From: Vigna angularis
Lineage: Eukaryota > Streptophyta > Magnoliopsida > Fabales > Fabaceae
Assembly: GCF_016808095.1 (NCBI RefSeq)
Contig: NC_068975.1
Location: 29,377,501 to 29,441,500, forward strand
DNA: 64,000 bases
Reading direction: 5' to 3'
The notes beneath the pieces were generated by a model, which saw nothing but the letters and a program-made list of their open reading frames with translations, was not told where the DNA came from and did not search any database. Position numbers and translations under genes: made by a program. Of this stretch, positions 12,229-22,260 are shown piece after piece (position 1 is the first letter of the stretch; each line of letters begins with the position of its first letter).

Positions 12229-13492
12229 TGATAATGCTAATTCTTACCATTATCTAAGCATGAATTTAAGAGCAAAATCAACTCCTTTCTAGCTTGTAAC
12301 TCGCTAAATCCCCTCTTTTATCTTAGTTTCATGAATAAATGTGTTTTAGGCTATATTGATGAGATTTCATCTATAATCCCTTTATTTTGTAGTAATACAA
12401 TGATTGGAAGAACCTCCACGAAAAGTATAAAGCTGAACTAACCACAGAAGCAAGCAAATCTGCACAAAATAGAAGAAAACACAATGCTGCTGCAGAGACT
12501 CACGCCGGGCGCCTACTGACCTGGGCGGCGCCGGGCGTGAGGTAGCTGACCCATGGCGCGCCGGGCGCCGGTCTGTCGGGCCGCCGGGCGCGACTTTTTG
12601 CTGATGTGGCAGAAACGCTTTATTTAACCCTGGAACGCGAAGGGCTTGGGGTCTTTGGTTCTTTGGAGGTCCGATTCTTCTACTGGAGCTCATGGAGGGC
12701 GTGAGGAGCTGCTGGGTTCCTCTACTTCTCTACCTTTGGGTCTCCTTCTTCTTCCATCTTCCACTTTGTAAGCTTTAGGGTTCTCCATGGAAGTGGAGAA
12801 CCAGATTCGTTTTGTTAGGGATTGTTGTAGCCTATGGATTCTTGTGTAATGGATGATTGATTTGATTATATATATGCCTTTTCTATCAATTGCTAGTATT
12901 CTTGTTTCCAATCTTAAAGCTTGCATGTAATAGGAATGTTCATGACTTGAATTTGGGGTTTCATGGATTATGGGGACGTAAGATGGAACCTAGAACTGAA
13001 ACAAGAGTCCTTGTGGTCATTGATTCTAGGGATGGAAGATGATTCACATGTTGTCTTAAGATCCTAGCTCTTTAATGCGGGTTTGCTTGTTAGATTGTCC
13101 AAGGAATTGGAGTTTAATAGGGAAAACCTAGGCTCTTTCACTTAAGGGATTGAGGCTAGAGTGTTTTAGTGGATTGACTTTAGTAAATTGATAGAGAGGA
13201 GATGAAAGTGGTTATACACAAGAGTGCATTGGTGAAAACTAGCCTTAGCAATGTCATTTCATACCATTTCTAGTCTTTTCCATTTCCAAGTGCCTTCAAT
13301 ACCAAAGTCCAACCTTGTAATTATGTATCAATTTATCTTTTTGCACATATTCTTAAATGATGAGTTGTTCTTGAGTCTATATGAGTTGTTAATCGCACAA
13401 TTCTCTAGTATTACGAGTCTCTTGGGAAAACGATACCCGGTCTTACCGGTTTATTACTTGAACGATTCGGTACACTTGCCGAAGCATCAACA
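12229..13492 (+). repeat. Third LTR of the nested array
   Basis: 1264 bp, followed by the right AGGAC duplication at 13493-13497. GC-rich modules at 12500-12593. It carries one private change (AGCAAATCTG where the others have AGCAGATCTG, near 12457). Confidence 0.92.
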
Positions 13493-13497
13493 AGGAC

Positions 13498-14407
13498 GTC
13501 GGGGAATAGGTCGCTGTCTGGCATGTCTCCTCGGCGATCTCGGTGGTGGGCTGGCAACTCCATCATCTGCATCCAAACAAAATTGGGTATAATACCCCAT
13601 ATCAATCGGTTTCCTGGGATGCTCGAACGGGGGAATAGTAGTGTCTACTCCTTCTTGCTTGCAGAGATGTGTGATCAGAGACGGATGTCCAAGGGGAGCT
13701 TTGGTTGAATTCGCACAGTTGCGTATCTCATTAGCTATTAATTTCCCCAGGTTTACAGAGCGTCCAGTGAGAATAGCATATAAGATGACAGCTCTGTTAA
13801 CCGTGACATCAGAGACATGTGTGCACGGTGAAATGTTGGAATGCACCAGAGGCATCCATAGACGGCTGAGAGAACTGAGGTGTACCCTCTTGATATGAAG
13901 AGGTTGTTGCTGCCTATTTCTTTGGAATGTGCCTCCTGTAATACATAAGGCTTGCTCAATGTCCTCATGGTCTAGCTCAGTCGCCATCAACTCGGCGTAG
14001 CCACATAACTCATCATCATCTTCCCACTCCGTGTTGAGGAACTCATTTATAGTGTCAGCATCGAATGAAATCCGCTGACCACGCACATAACTCCAGAAGG
14101 GTTCTGTGTCCGGAGAGAAGGATTTGGCGTTGGCATAGAATTCCTGGACAATGGCTATATTGGCAGGTTCTGGGTATGTGGTTAAATGGCTCCATTGCCT
14201 CTCCATAATCTCATTGGAGAAGTCTGGCACATCTTGAGGTAGAAGGGTGACTTTCCTCTCCATCAAAAGTTTTCTGTTCTGGACATTGGAGAAGTGCTTC
14301 TTATGGTCCTTGGTTAAGAAGATATCAGAGTATATCTTCTCTTTCCTTCTGTTTTCCCTTAGACCAGCAGTGGTCTTAATCCTCTTGGACCCAGATGAAG
14401 AAGCCAT
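13498..14407 (-). pseudogene. N-terminal part of a putative plant transposon protein ORF, split by the nested element
   Basis: Starts at ATG 14407 (MASSSGSKRIK) and runs for 303 codons plus one base to the insertion point, resuming at 3946 in phase. The protein has a basic, Lys/Arg-rich start, a helical domain with WSHLTTYPEP and EFLNTEW, and a C-terminal HPSLITHLCKQEGV motif. These recall the plant-specific 'putative plant transposon protein' family that recurs in Athila-like and related legume elements. Its biochemical role is not known. It lies downstream of gag-pro in the element, where env-like or extra ORFs sit in Athila elements. Family assignment is from memory of the motif and is moderate. 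Confidence 0.65.
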
Positions 14408-16232
14408 AACTGCAAAATAAGGTAGAGTTCAAGAAGATAAATGCGTTTAGATTCATGAGTAAATTCATCATTAGCTTACATCATGATGTACCAAATGCTT
14501 TCAATGGTATGCACACAACCCACACGTTCAAAACATATCAAAGAAAAGCCCTGATCAGAGAAGAAATGAAGCCAAAGCAGCAAAACCACAAAAATTCTGG
14601 TTGCTGTCAGAGGTGGTCACGCCGGGCGCCGCACAAGTTAGTAGGCGCCGGGCGTGACAGCATGTTATGCAAATTCAGGCTTTTTGGCTTCTCAGCTGCT
14701 GGCTCAGTTTGAGTGTATGATATTGAGTTTAAATGATGTAATGATGCAGGATTCAGGGAAAACAAATCATCAAAAGCCAAGGCACAAGCAAAACACAATG
14801 AAACAACACACTTTTGCCACTTTAATAAAGGTCAAACACAGATATAATCACAGCTCAGTCAAAAATTCATCAAAAACAACATTAAAACAACAAACAAAAG
14901 CTGCAGGACACATCACAACAAAGTTCCAAACTTGGGCAGAGGGAGTCGCGCCCGACGCCGCACCAGTCAGCAGGCGCCTGGCGCGACATGCAGAATTGGG
15001 GCAAACCCAGATTCTGCATTCCAGCCACTGTGATTGTGTGTGTGTGTTCGAATTTGTCTATGAAAGCAAGAAGTTGAATCCTAACCAGCAGCTATCACAA
15101 ACAACACTCAAATAGAACTGAAATTAAACTACCCTAGGTCAAATTCAAACCATGTACATGATGAACAACCAAGGCTAAGCATTGTGAAGGAATAAACAAT
15201 AGAAAAGAGTGAAAAGCTTACTTGATGCACAGAGAATGTGATTAGGTTGGTGTGTGGGTTTTTGAATTGGGAGAGTGCTTGGGTGGAGATGGACCGAGAG
15301 TGAGTAAAGAAAGAATGAAGGGGTTCAAATGGTGGTGGCAGCAGCAATGTGGTGTGTGGGCTGGAAATTTGTGAGAAGGAAGTTGATTTAGGTGAATTGG
15401 AGTGGAGAAGAGTGAAAAACGTGAAGTGGAGAGAAATTAGAAGGAATGATAGTGTGTGTGAGGAGTTTCTGAACTGAGAGGAGTGTTAGGGTGAGTGTGG
15501 GGTGAAAAGAATTTGATGGTCCAAGCCCACTGTGCACTCAGATTTAAATGAAAAAAATCTGCTGCAGAAGTCGCGCCGGGCGCCTGTTAGGTCATGCGGC
15601 GCCGGGCGTGGGATCGTGACCCAGCCAGATGCTGAATCTGAGAAGTGATGGTTAGAGTGGACGAGCAGGCGCCAGGCGCCCTCTAGTGTAGGAGGCGCCG
15701 GGCGTGAGTTTCTGCAGAATTATGTAGAAACTGATTTCCAAGCTACCTAACTCGGGTTTTTGTGAATTTGAACTTCAAATCACTTGAGATGCTCCAGAAT
15801 TATATATTATCATTAAACAAACTTGTTCAAAACCCAAGGAATTGAATTTGAGCACTCAAGTTGGAAATTGAAGTCGTTCTTTCAAAGTTTTGAAATTCCA
15901 CAAGTTAGGCAACATTTTTGGCTATTGGCTTAAGAAAGGCACTTTGAAAACAAGTTAAAACAGCCCAGAAAACAACCAAAACAGTTTCACAACTCTAATT
16001 CACATCAATGCACGATATCCTTCAACAATCTAACAATCAACTCAAAAATTCACCTTGGTTGTTCTTCACACAAGCATGGTTCAAAACAAAGACAACACAC
16101 TACACATAAAAACATACAATCAAACAATCAAACAACACTCAAAAATTAAAAACAAACAAGAGAAAAGGGGAGAAAGCTGGGTTGCCTCCCAGTAAGCGCT
16201 TGTTTAACGTCATTAGCTTGACACCATTAAGC
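14408..16232 (-). other. Non-coding spacer of the outer element with four GC-rich hairpins
   Basis: Occupies the interval between gag-pro and the second ORF where an autonomous Athila-like element would have pol or follow it. No RT or integrase motif was found in any frame. Near 16173-16220, read on the minus strand, is the conserved block containing TGACGTTAAACAAGCGC and GGGAGGCAACCCA, just after the gag-pro stop. Four GC-rich modules are at 14617-14657, 14946-14986, 15571-15611 and 15667-15707. Confidence 0.7.
14617..15707. repeat. Cluster of four GC-rich hairpin modules
   Basis: Each is about 41 bp: arms like TCACGCCGGGCGCC and GGCGCCGGGCGTGA around a 13-nt spacer often containing AGTTAGTA, GGTCA or similar. 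Positions 14617-14657, 14946-14986, 15571-15611 and 15667-15707. They stand out sharply from the surrounding AT-rich DNA and match modules in both LTR types. Confidence 0.75.
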
Positions 16233-18869
16233 TCAAGTTTGATTTTTGATGTTGGAATGCTTCTTCTTGTCATGACACCAACATCCTCTCAGCAATTTCC
16301 TAGTCACCACCTTGACTCTCCTAGAATATGGAGCCTCTATCTCAAGCACTCCATTTATCTTTATGTTCTTGATGACCCACAACCTATTCTTGAATCTCAC
16401 TGGTTTGCCAGGTTTGGGCTCATCGCTTGCCATCACAGGATTTTTGTGAACTAGTTCCTCTTCCTTTTCTTCTTCTTCTTCCTTTACTCTTGGAGATAAA
16501 CAACTAAGGCTCCTCTTTACCAACTTGGCAGCTTGCTCCGTTAGACTAGTAATTGATAGAAGTTCATCTGTAGCTTCAAGACTAGTCTCTTTTTCATGAT
16601 TTTGCTGCTCAACCCCAAAGACGTTGAAAGTCACCTCCTCATCTTGGTCTTTCAATTTCACTGTTCCTTCTTCTACATGAATGACAACCTTAGCTGTCTT
16701 CATGAAAGGTCTTCCAAGGATGAGTGGTACATCTGCAGATTCCTCCATGTCCATAACTACAAAGTCCACTGGGAATTGGAGTTTGTCTATTTTGACCACC
16801 ACATCTTCCACAACACCATAGGGATACTTGATGGATCTATCCGCCAGCTGCAGCATCATTCTCGTAGGCTTGACTTCAAGACCACCAATCTTCTTAAGCA
16901 TAGATAGGGGTATCATATTGATACTAGCCCCCAAGTCAACGAGAGCTCTACCTATCTCCTGGTTTCCAATAGTGCATGGAATGGTGAAACTCCCTGGATC
17001 TTTAAATTTTGGAGGAAGAGTCTTCTGCATGATGGCACTGCAATTTCCCTGCACTTCAATTGTTTCCTCATCTAAATACTTATTCTTTTTGTTGAGGATT
17101 TGCTTCATGTACTTTGCGTAGGCAGGAATTTGTTGTAGTGCTTCGGTCAATGGCATGGTAATCTCAAGTTGATCAAATATTTGTTTAAACCGAGCCAATT
17201 GTTTCTCCTTTCCTTTAGCAGATGGGATTTTTGGGTAAGGAAGGTGTTTCACAATCTCTTTCTCTTTTTGATTTTTTTCTTTTTCTTTCTTTTTATTCTC
17301 TTCTCCACCTTCAACAATCTCTTCTTCAATTATTTCTTGATCTTCCTCTTCATTCTTTTCTTGTTCTTTTTCTTCTGGCTTTTCTTTTTCTTCTTCTTTT
17401 CTTCCAACCTCTTTCCCACTTCTTGTGAATATTACATTACATTCTTCCTTGGGGTTGACTTGCGTATTTGCAGTAAATTGTCCACCCTGTTGGTTTGCTA
17501 ATTGCTTTGCCAATTGACCAACTTGCACTTCCAGATTCTTTATAGATGCATCAGTGTTTTTCTGGTTTTGGATGGACTGCTGTATGAACATTTGCAAGGT
17601 ATCTTCTAGCTTTGAAGTCCGATCATTTTGAGGTTGATAATGTTGGGCAGGTTGATACGGATTTTTACTGCTAGAAGCTTCTTGATTTTGTCTCCACCCT
17701 TGATTGGAAGGATTAGGGAAATGATTGTTGAAGAAGTGTTGTCGTCCTTGATTTCCCATATAGTTGACTTCTTCAGGTTGGGACGTACTAGGACTTTGAC
17801 AATGACCGTTGGGATGGTTATCTCCACAAAAATCACATCTCATTACTTGATTAAGTGGTTGAGCTTGAGCTTGCATTGCTTGTAACTGCTGAGGAAGTTT
17901 GGCCATATGTTGAGTCAGGAGCTCCATTTGTTGGGCAAGACGCTTATTTTGTGCAAGTAATGCATCCTGAGCACCAAGTTCATAAACTCCTCTCCTTTGT
18001 ACTTGCATTCTCCCATGTTGACTCCGCATGTCGGTAGAAGCCATATTTTCTATGACAGCAATGGCTTCATCAGCAGTCTTGAAAAGTACTGAACCACCAA
18101 AAGATGCGTCTAGTATCATCTTAGTATGAGGTTGCAAACCATTACAGAAAGTTTGCACTTGCATTTCTAGACTGAATCCATGGCTGGGACACTTTCTCAA
18201 TAAAGACTTGAATCTTTCCCAGGCTTCACATAGTGGTTCCTCTACTCCTTGTACGAAGGTAGCAATGGCAGCTTTCACCTCTGTGCTCTTTGATGGTGGA
18301 AAGAAGCGTGCTAGAAATTTGTATTCCACATCCTCCCAGCTTGTAAGACTTTGATTAGGCTGCGATTGGAGCCAAGCCTTTGCTTTGCCATTCAAAGAAA
18401 ATGGGAAGAGTCTCATGTACAATGCTTCTTCATCCTCCCCTTGTACACCCATAGTACCACATAACTCATAGAAGGTGATCAAGTGCGCATGAGGGTCTTC
18501 ATTGTCCAGGCCAGAAAATTGGTTTGAACTGATGAGCTGGAGTAGAGCAGGCTTCATTTCTGCCAGCTTGTCACTCATAGTGGGCCTCACAATGCTTGAG
18601 AAATTTCTCGGGCTTGTGTAGGTTATTGAGTCCCCTATGGTTCTCCTTGGAGGTGGTCCTGCGCCAGCCATCCCGTTCACAGAAGAAGAATCAAAAGATT
18701 CTATTTCTTGATTGTTGAAAGGAAATGAGGATTGAGGGGCAGCTTGTTGACTTAGAGCTCGCTGTCTCCTTGTGTCACTATTGTTTCTACGAGCTGTTTT
18801 CTCGATCTCAGGATCCACAAGGAGTGGTTCAGATGACATCGTCCTCCTTGTACGGATGTTTCCCTGCAT
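16233..18869 (-). CDS. gag-pro: Retrotransposon gag-protease polyprotein (Athila-like Ty3/gypsy)
   Basis: An intact 878-aa ORF. After a serine- and proline-containing N-terminus comes a retrotransposon gag domain (about residues 95-290) with the typical YMRLFPFSLNGKAKAWL and CEAWERFKSLLRKCPSHG segments. Next are a glutamine-rich linker and a zinc-knuckle-like motif CDFCGDNHPNGHC (Cx2Cx3Hx4C spacing). A long Lys/Glu-rich low-complexity region follows, then a retropepsin-like segment with ALVDLGASINMIPLSM and later VPLILGRPFM. DLGAS replaces the usual DTGA/DSGA, as in other Athila-like elements. Gag forms the particle and the protease would process it. The ORF ends in a stop at 16233 with no pol fused, so any mobility needs enzymes supplied in trans. 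The start at 18869 is the first ATG after the primer binding site region. Confidence 0.9.
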   Translation of the reverse strand: MQGNIRTRRTMSSEPLLVDPEIEKTARRNNSDTRRQRALSQQAAPQSSFPFNNQEIESFDSSSVNGMAGAGPPPRRTIGDSITYTSPRNFSSIVRPTMSDKLAEMKPALLQLISSNQFSGLDNEDPHAHLITFYELCGTMGVQGEDEEALYMRLFPFSLNGKAKAWLQSQPNQSLTSWEDVEYKFLARFFPPSKSTEVKAAIATFVQGVEEPLCEAWERFKSLLRKCPSHGFSLEMQVQTFCNGLQPHTKMILDASFGGSVLFKTADEAIAVIENMASTDMRSQHGRMQVQRRGVYELGAQDALLAQNKRLAQQMELLTQHMAKLPQQLQAMQAQAQPLNQVMRCDFCGDNHPNGHCQSPSTSQPEEVNYMGNQGRQHFFNNHFPNPSNQGWRQNQEASSSKNPYQPAQHYQPQNDRTSKLEDTLQMFIQQSIQNQKNTDASIKNLEVQVGQLAKQLANQQGGQFTANTQVNPKEECNVIFTRSGKEVGRKEEEKEKPEEKEQEKNEEEDQEIIEEEIVEGGEENKKKEKEKNQKEKEIVKHLPYPKIPSAKGKEKQLARFKQIFDQLEITMPLTEALQQIPAYAKYMKQILNKKNKYLDEETIEVQGNCSAIMQKTLPPKFKDPGSFTIPCTIGNQEIGRALVDLGASINMIPLSMLKKIGGLEVKPTRMMLQLADRSIKYPYGVVEDVVVKIDKLQFPVDFVVMDMEESADVPLILGRPFMKTAKVVIHVEEGTVKLKDQDEEVTFNVFGVEQQNHEKETSLEATDELLSITSLTEQAAKLVKRSLSCLSPRVKEEEEEKEEELVHKNPVMASDEPKPGKPVRFKNRLWVIKNIKINGVLEIEAPYSRRVKVVTRKLLRGCWCHDKKKHSNIKNQT

Positions 18870-19012
18870 ACACTAGAAAACAACCAAACTCGTGCCACAA
18901 GTCAGCCCAAAAAAATAAAGATAAATGATAAATACAATAAACAGAAAGCTATACACAAAAGGATAGAATCTAAATCGGTTAAAATCACACAAAAGTCTAG
19001 TTTTAACACGGG

Positions 19013-19030
19013 TCCCCGGCAACGGCGCCA
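19013..19030 (-). other. Primer binding site of the outer element (tRNA-Asp)
   Basis: On the minus strand it reads TGGCGCCGTTGCCGGGGA, exactly complementary to the 3' end of plant tRNA-Asp as I know it, six bases from the LTR end. This is the PBS type expected for Athila-like elements. Confidence 0.88.
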
Positions 19031-19036
19031 AAAACT

Positions 19037-20278
19037 TGTTGAGACTTCGGCAAGTGTACCGAATCGTTCAAGTAATAAAACCGGTAAGACCGGATATCGT
19101 TTCCCAAGAGACTCGTGTCCTAGACAATCGTATAATATCTAACTAATTTAGACTAAAGAATGATTCCATGTTTTTGGGCTTTTCATGCAATTAAAGTAAA
19201 GATAAAAAGTAAATGGTAAAAGTGATCTTTGATAACGCAAACACTTAGAAATGGAAAGATTAGAAATGATATGGAATGATATTGTTGGGGGTTGATTTCA
19301 CCTACTTCACTCTTATGTATAGAAAATCACTTCCTCTTCATTAATTAGCCAATGTCAATCTTCTAATTTACTCAAACCCAATCCCTTGGTAGAGAGAGCC
19401 TAGACTTACTTCTTAAACTCCAATCCCTTGGAAAACCTAACAAGTTCATCCGCTTTAAGAATTGAGATTCAAGACAACCAAAGGTCCTAGTTCTATCCCT
19501 AGATACAATTTCCTTTAGGTGTTTAATCCAGTTCTAGATTCACCCAATATTTCCCAATATCAAGCAAACCCTAAAATCATGATATGGTTGAATTACTCAT
19601 ACAAGCTTTAAGTAGAGGAATTAAACACTAACAATCAATGAAAGAGGCATATAATCATTCAAAACAACTGTAATTACATAAGAGATCCGTGGTTACATCA
19701 ATCCCCAACAAGAATGAAACTAGCTCTCCATGAATGGAGAGCTTGAGCTTACAACAATGGTGGAAATGGAAGAAGGAGGAGGACCCAAGGATGAAGAAGG
19801 GCTGTTCCCACAGCTCCTAGCTCGCCTCTGGACGCTCCAATTGAGAGAATTTGTGTCTGGGATGCCAAAGATGCAAACCCCTTTACGTTCCAGAACTAAA
19901 TAAGCTGTTTCTGCCAGATCAGCAAAGGTGGCGCCCGGCGGCCCGACAGACAGGCGCCAGGCGCGTCCTCGGTCAGCATTGTCACGCCCGGCGCCGCCTA
20001 GGTCAGTAAGCGCCTGGCGTGACTCTCTGCAGCAGCCTGGGTTCTTCATCTTTTCAGCTACTCTTCTCTCTTTTCTTGGGTTTTGGCAATGTTCTTTGGT
20101 GAGTATCTTCTCCCAGCTTCTTTGAATGGGGATTAGCCATAAAAAGGGCTAATTACAACTTATGATGTAATCACTTACAAGTACAAGAAATTGAGTTAAA
20201 CAAGACTAAAAGTAAAGGAAGAGTTGACAAATTCCATCAATTTGATGTTGGATAATGAAGTAAAATTGGTCATTATCA
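19037..20278 (-). repeat. 5' LTR of the outer retrotransposon
   Basis: 1242 bp, identical to the left LTR except for two G/A differences noticed by eye. It should contain the promoter for the minus-strand gag-pro transcript. GC-rich modules at 19929-20022. Followed by the GTATT duplication at 20279-20283. Confidence 0.93.
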
Positions 20279-20283
20279 GTATT

Positions 20284-22260
20284 TCATTATATGAGTTTCC
20301 TTTAACTTAGAAATAAAAGTAGTCAAACCTTCCATTTTTTACAAAATTAAGTATAGTTTAAGAAAAAGCATCTCAATTAATTGTAAGATTTTTTTGAAGT
20401 TGACTTTTAAAATCAAACAATCCCTTTTCCTTTCCTTGCAACACATTAATTACACAAACTCATCTAAAGTTTTCCTTTTAGAAAGTAAGGCAAATGGTCA
20501 AGAAGAGATAACTAAGATCAACATTTTAGTTATTACTTTATAAATACTTTTGATAAAAAGAGACCAAACTATGCATAGAGAGGAGTGATGGTGGGCTTTT
20601 TTAACATCAAAGTCAAAAAAAAAGGAAGAAAAACTTTTAGGCAACTTTAATCTCTTAATTTATCAAACCCAAATTTAAAGTCATTTAGACTAGGAATTTT
20701 TTTTTGAAGTGTTTCTCCCTTTCAAGTCATCTTCATCTTCTATTATTTCCTCTCTATCCACAACTAATGAATAAATAATCTTATAAAAAAATAAAAAATA
20801 AGAAAACTCCAAAAGCCAAGCCCACATTGTGGTATTTTTGTTTAGCTTGGAAGAGATATTTTTTTCTCAAATATTTATTGAATCTATATGTTTCTTTATC
20901 TACTTTTACCTTTCTTTTATTCTTAGAATAAAAATTAGTTCTAATATCCTTTCATAAATTAAAAAATATTAATATATTAGAAAGTGATTTTTAATATATA
21001 CATTAGAAAGTGATTTTTAAGTCCAATCTCACAAAATCAACTTGTGTAGTGAAGTTTGCATCCACTTATATATTATAAATTAATCCACTTATATATTATA
21101 AATTAATCTTATCTTTAATCGATGTGAGACTTCCAACATAATAAATAAATAAATATTATTTTTAAACATTTTATTAATATTTATTATTTTGGTTTTTTAC
21201 TCATCTAAATTAATTAATTTTCTAAATTACAAATCTGAACTTGTTTTTAAAAAAATTACTTAGAGATCAAGTCATACCAAGCAAACACGATTTTGTTACG
21301 AAAAAAATGATCATAATATTGAACAACTTTTTATCCGTGTAAGCAAAGTCGTGTAACTATTGCATGACTTATGTGTCAATGAAGTTGTGAATAATAATGG
21401 ACAAACACAACTTCAATTTGAGTTAATTACGTTTAACCAAACTTAATCAAAGTAGTGAAAACTAAAAGAAATTATGCTTAAGCTAAAGTTGTGAAAGCAT
21501 GACATGATTTCTTAGTAAATTTAAAAATAATGAAGTTTTTTACTTTCTCAAAAATTTTGATATATATCTTTTACTTTAAATTAATGTTTAATCATTTAAT
21601 TAATTAGTTTTCAGCTTCATCACCAAATTTTAAATAACCCACTACAGCCATAGATTCTTTATTTTGAAATATTTGTTAATGAATTAAAAATAATGTTTTT
21701 TATTTCCTTTATCTTTAAATTTTGTTGTTTTTTTAATTTTATATAAAAATATTTTGTATTTTAAATTTTTTAGATAATTCTATTTTTGAAATTATATTTA
21801 AAAAATTTACTTTTAAAAAATAAATATATTTACTTTTAATTTTATTTCGTTAATGAAATCATTAAAAAAGTACTATTATATAATTTTAATAATATAAATT
21901 TTAATTTCAGATTTTTTAATAATTTGATGAATAATTTTATATTTTATTAAAATTAGAGTCCAATCAATAATTATTTTAAAATCAAATCCAAATCCGTAAT
22001 TTCGAAACTAAATTTATAAAAAAAAAATTCCCTTCTAATTTCATCACAACACTTGCAAAAAAAGTTTATTCTCTCTCTCTGTGTTTTGAGTTCTATTTAA
22101 TGTTTTGAAAGTTAATACTTCCCTAAATACAAAGTCAAAATAAACCACTACCATATGTTTGACATTTCTTCTTGGATACTTATAAAATCTCATAGATGAT
22201 GCCAAATATACTCACTACAAATCTTCTTTTATTTGTTCTCCATTGTTAAAATAACTATAA
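20284..22260. other. AT-rich intergenic region upstream of the first oxidase gene
   Basis: No gene seen. Around 21004-21138 is a segment with AAGTCCAATCTCACAAAATC and GATGTGAGACTTCCAACA, which I recognise as a common dispersed legume repeat. It holds a 23-bp internal duplication (CCACTTATATATTATAAATT twice, about 21061-21107). The rest is AT-rich with poly-A/T tracts. The final 100 bp hold the likely core promoter of the downstream gene. Confidence 0.55.
22181..22187 (+). promoter_or_regulatory. Likely TATA box of the first BBE-like gene
   Basis: TATAAAA lies 74 bp before the start codon, preceded by non-repetitive sequence, and gives a plausible short 5' UTR. Positional inference only. Confidence 0.45.

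Larger units (their letters stand above)
3947..13492 (+). mobile_element. Nested non-autonomous LTR retrotransposon in a three-LTR tandem array
   Basis: Structure is LTR-internal-LTR-internal-LTR with an exact period of 4141 bp: LTRs 3947-5210, 8088-9351 and 12229-13492 (1264 bp each) and internal regions 5211-8087 and 9352-12228 (2877 bp each). Each internal region begins with a primer binding site and ends with a polypurine tract, so the orientation is plus, opposite to the host element. No gag, protease, reverse transcriptase or integrase is encoded, so it is LARD-like. Three single-base LTR differences were noticed: two where the first LTR is the odd one (in CACTT/CGCTT near 4335 and ACCATAT/ACCAGAT near 4521) and one private to the third. 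AGGAC duplicates flank the array. Confidence 0.93.
1135..20278 (-). mobile_element. Athila-like Ty3/gypsy LTR retrotransposon (gag-pro only), containing a nested element
   Basis: Two direct 1242-bp repeats (1135-2376 and 19037-20278), both TGTTGAGAC...TTATCA, bound the element, with a perfect 5-bp target duplication GTATT (1130-1134, 20279-20283). Orientation is minus: the primer binding site abuts the right LTR, the polypurine tract abuts the left LTR, and gag-protease reads leftward. In element order it has 5' LTR, PBS, gag-pro, a non-coding segment with four GC-rich hairpins, a plant-transposon-protein ORF, a spacer, PPT and 3' LTR. No reverse transcriptase, RNase H or integrase was found, so it resembles a TR-GAG type non-autonomous element. 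Without the 9546-bp nested insertion it would be about 9.6 kb. The LTRs differ at only two sites by eye (near 1229 and 1983, both G/A), implying very recent insertion. Confidence 0.92.

Noticed and set aside
14654..15115. 153-aa plus-strand ORF in the outer element spacer
   Set aside because: Antisense to the element, includes GC-rich modules, no recognised domain.
14408..16232. Possible reverse transcriptase or integrase remnant
   Set aside because: No RT motif such as YxDD, no RNase H and no zinc-finger/DDE integrase pattern could be read in any frame.
17169..17501. Phe/Leu-rich plus-strand ORF resembling a membrane protein
   Set aside because: It is the reverse strand of the Lys/Glu-rich region of gag.
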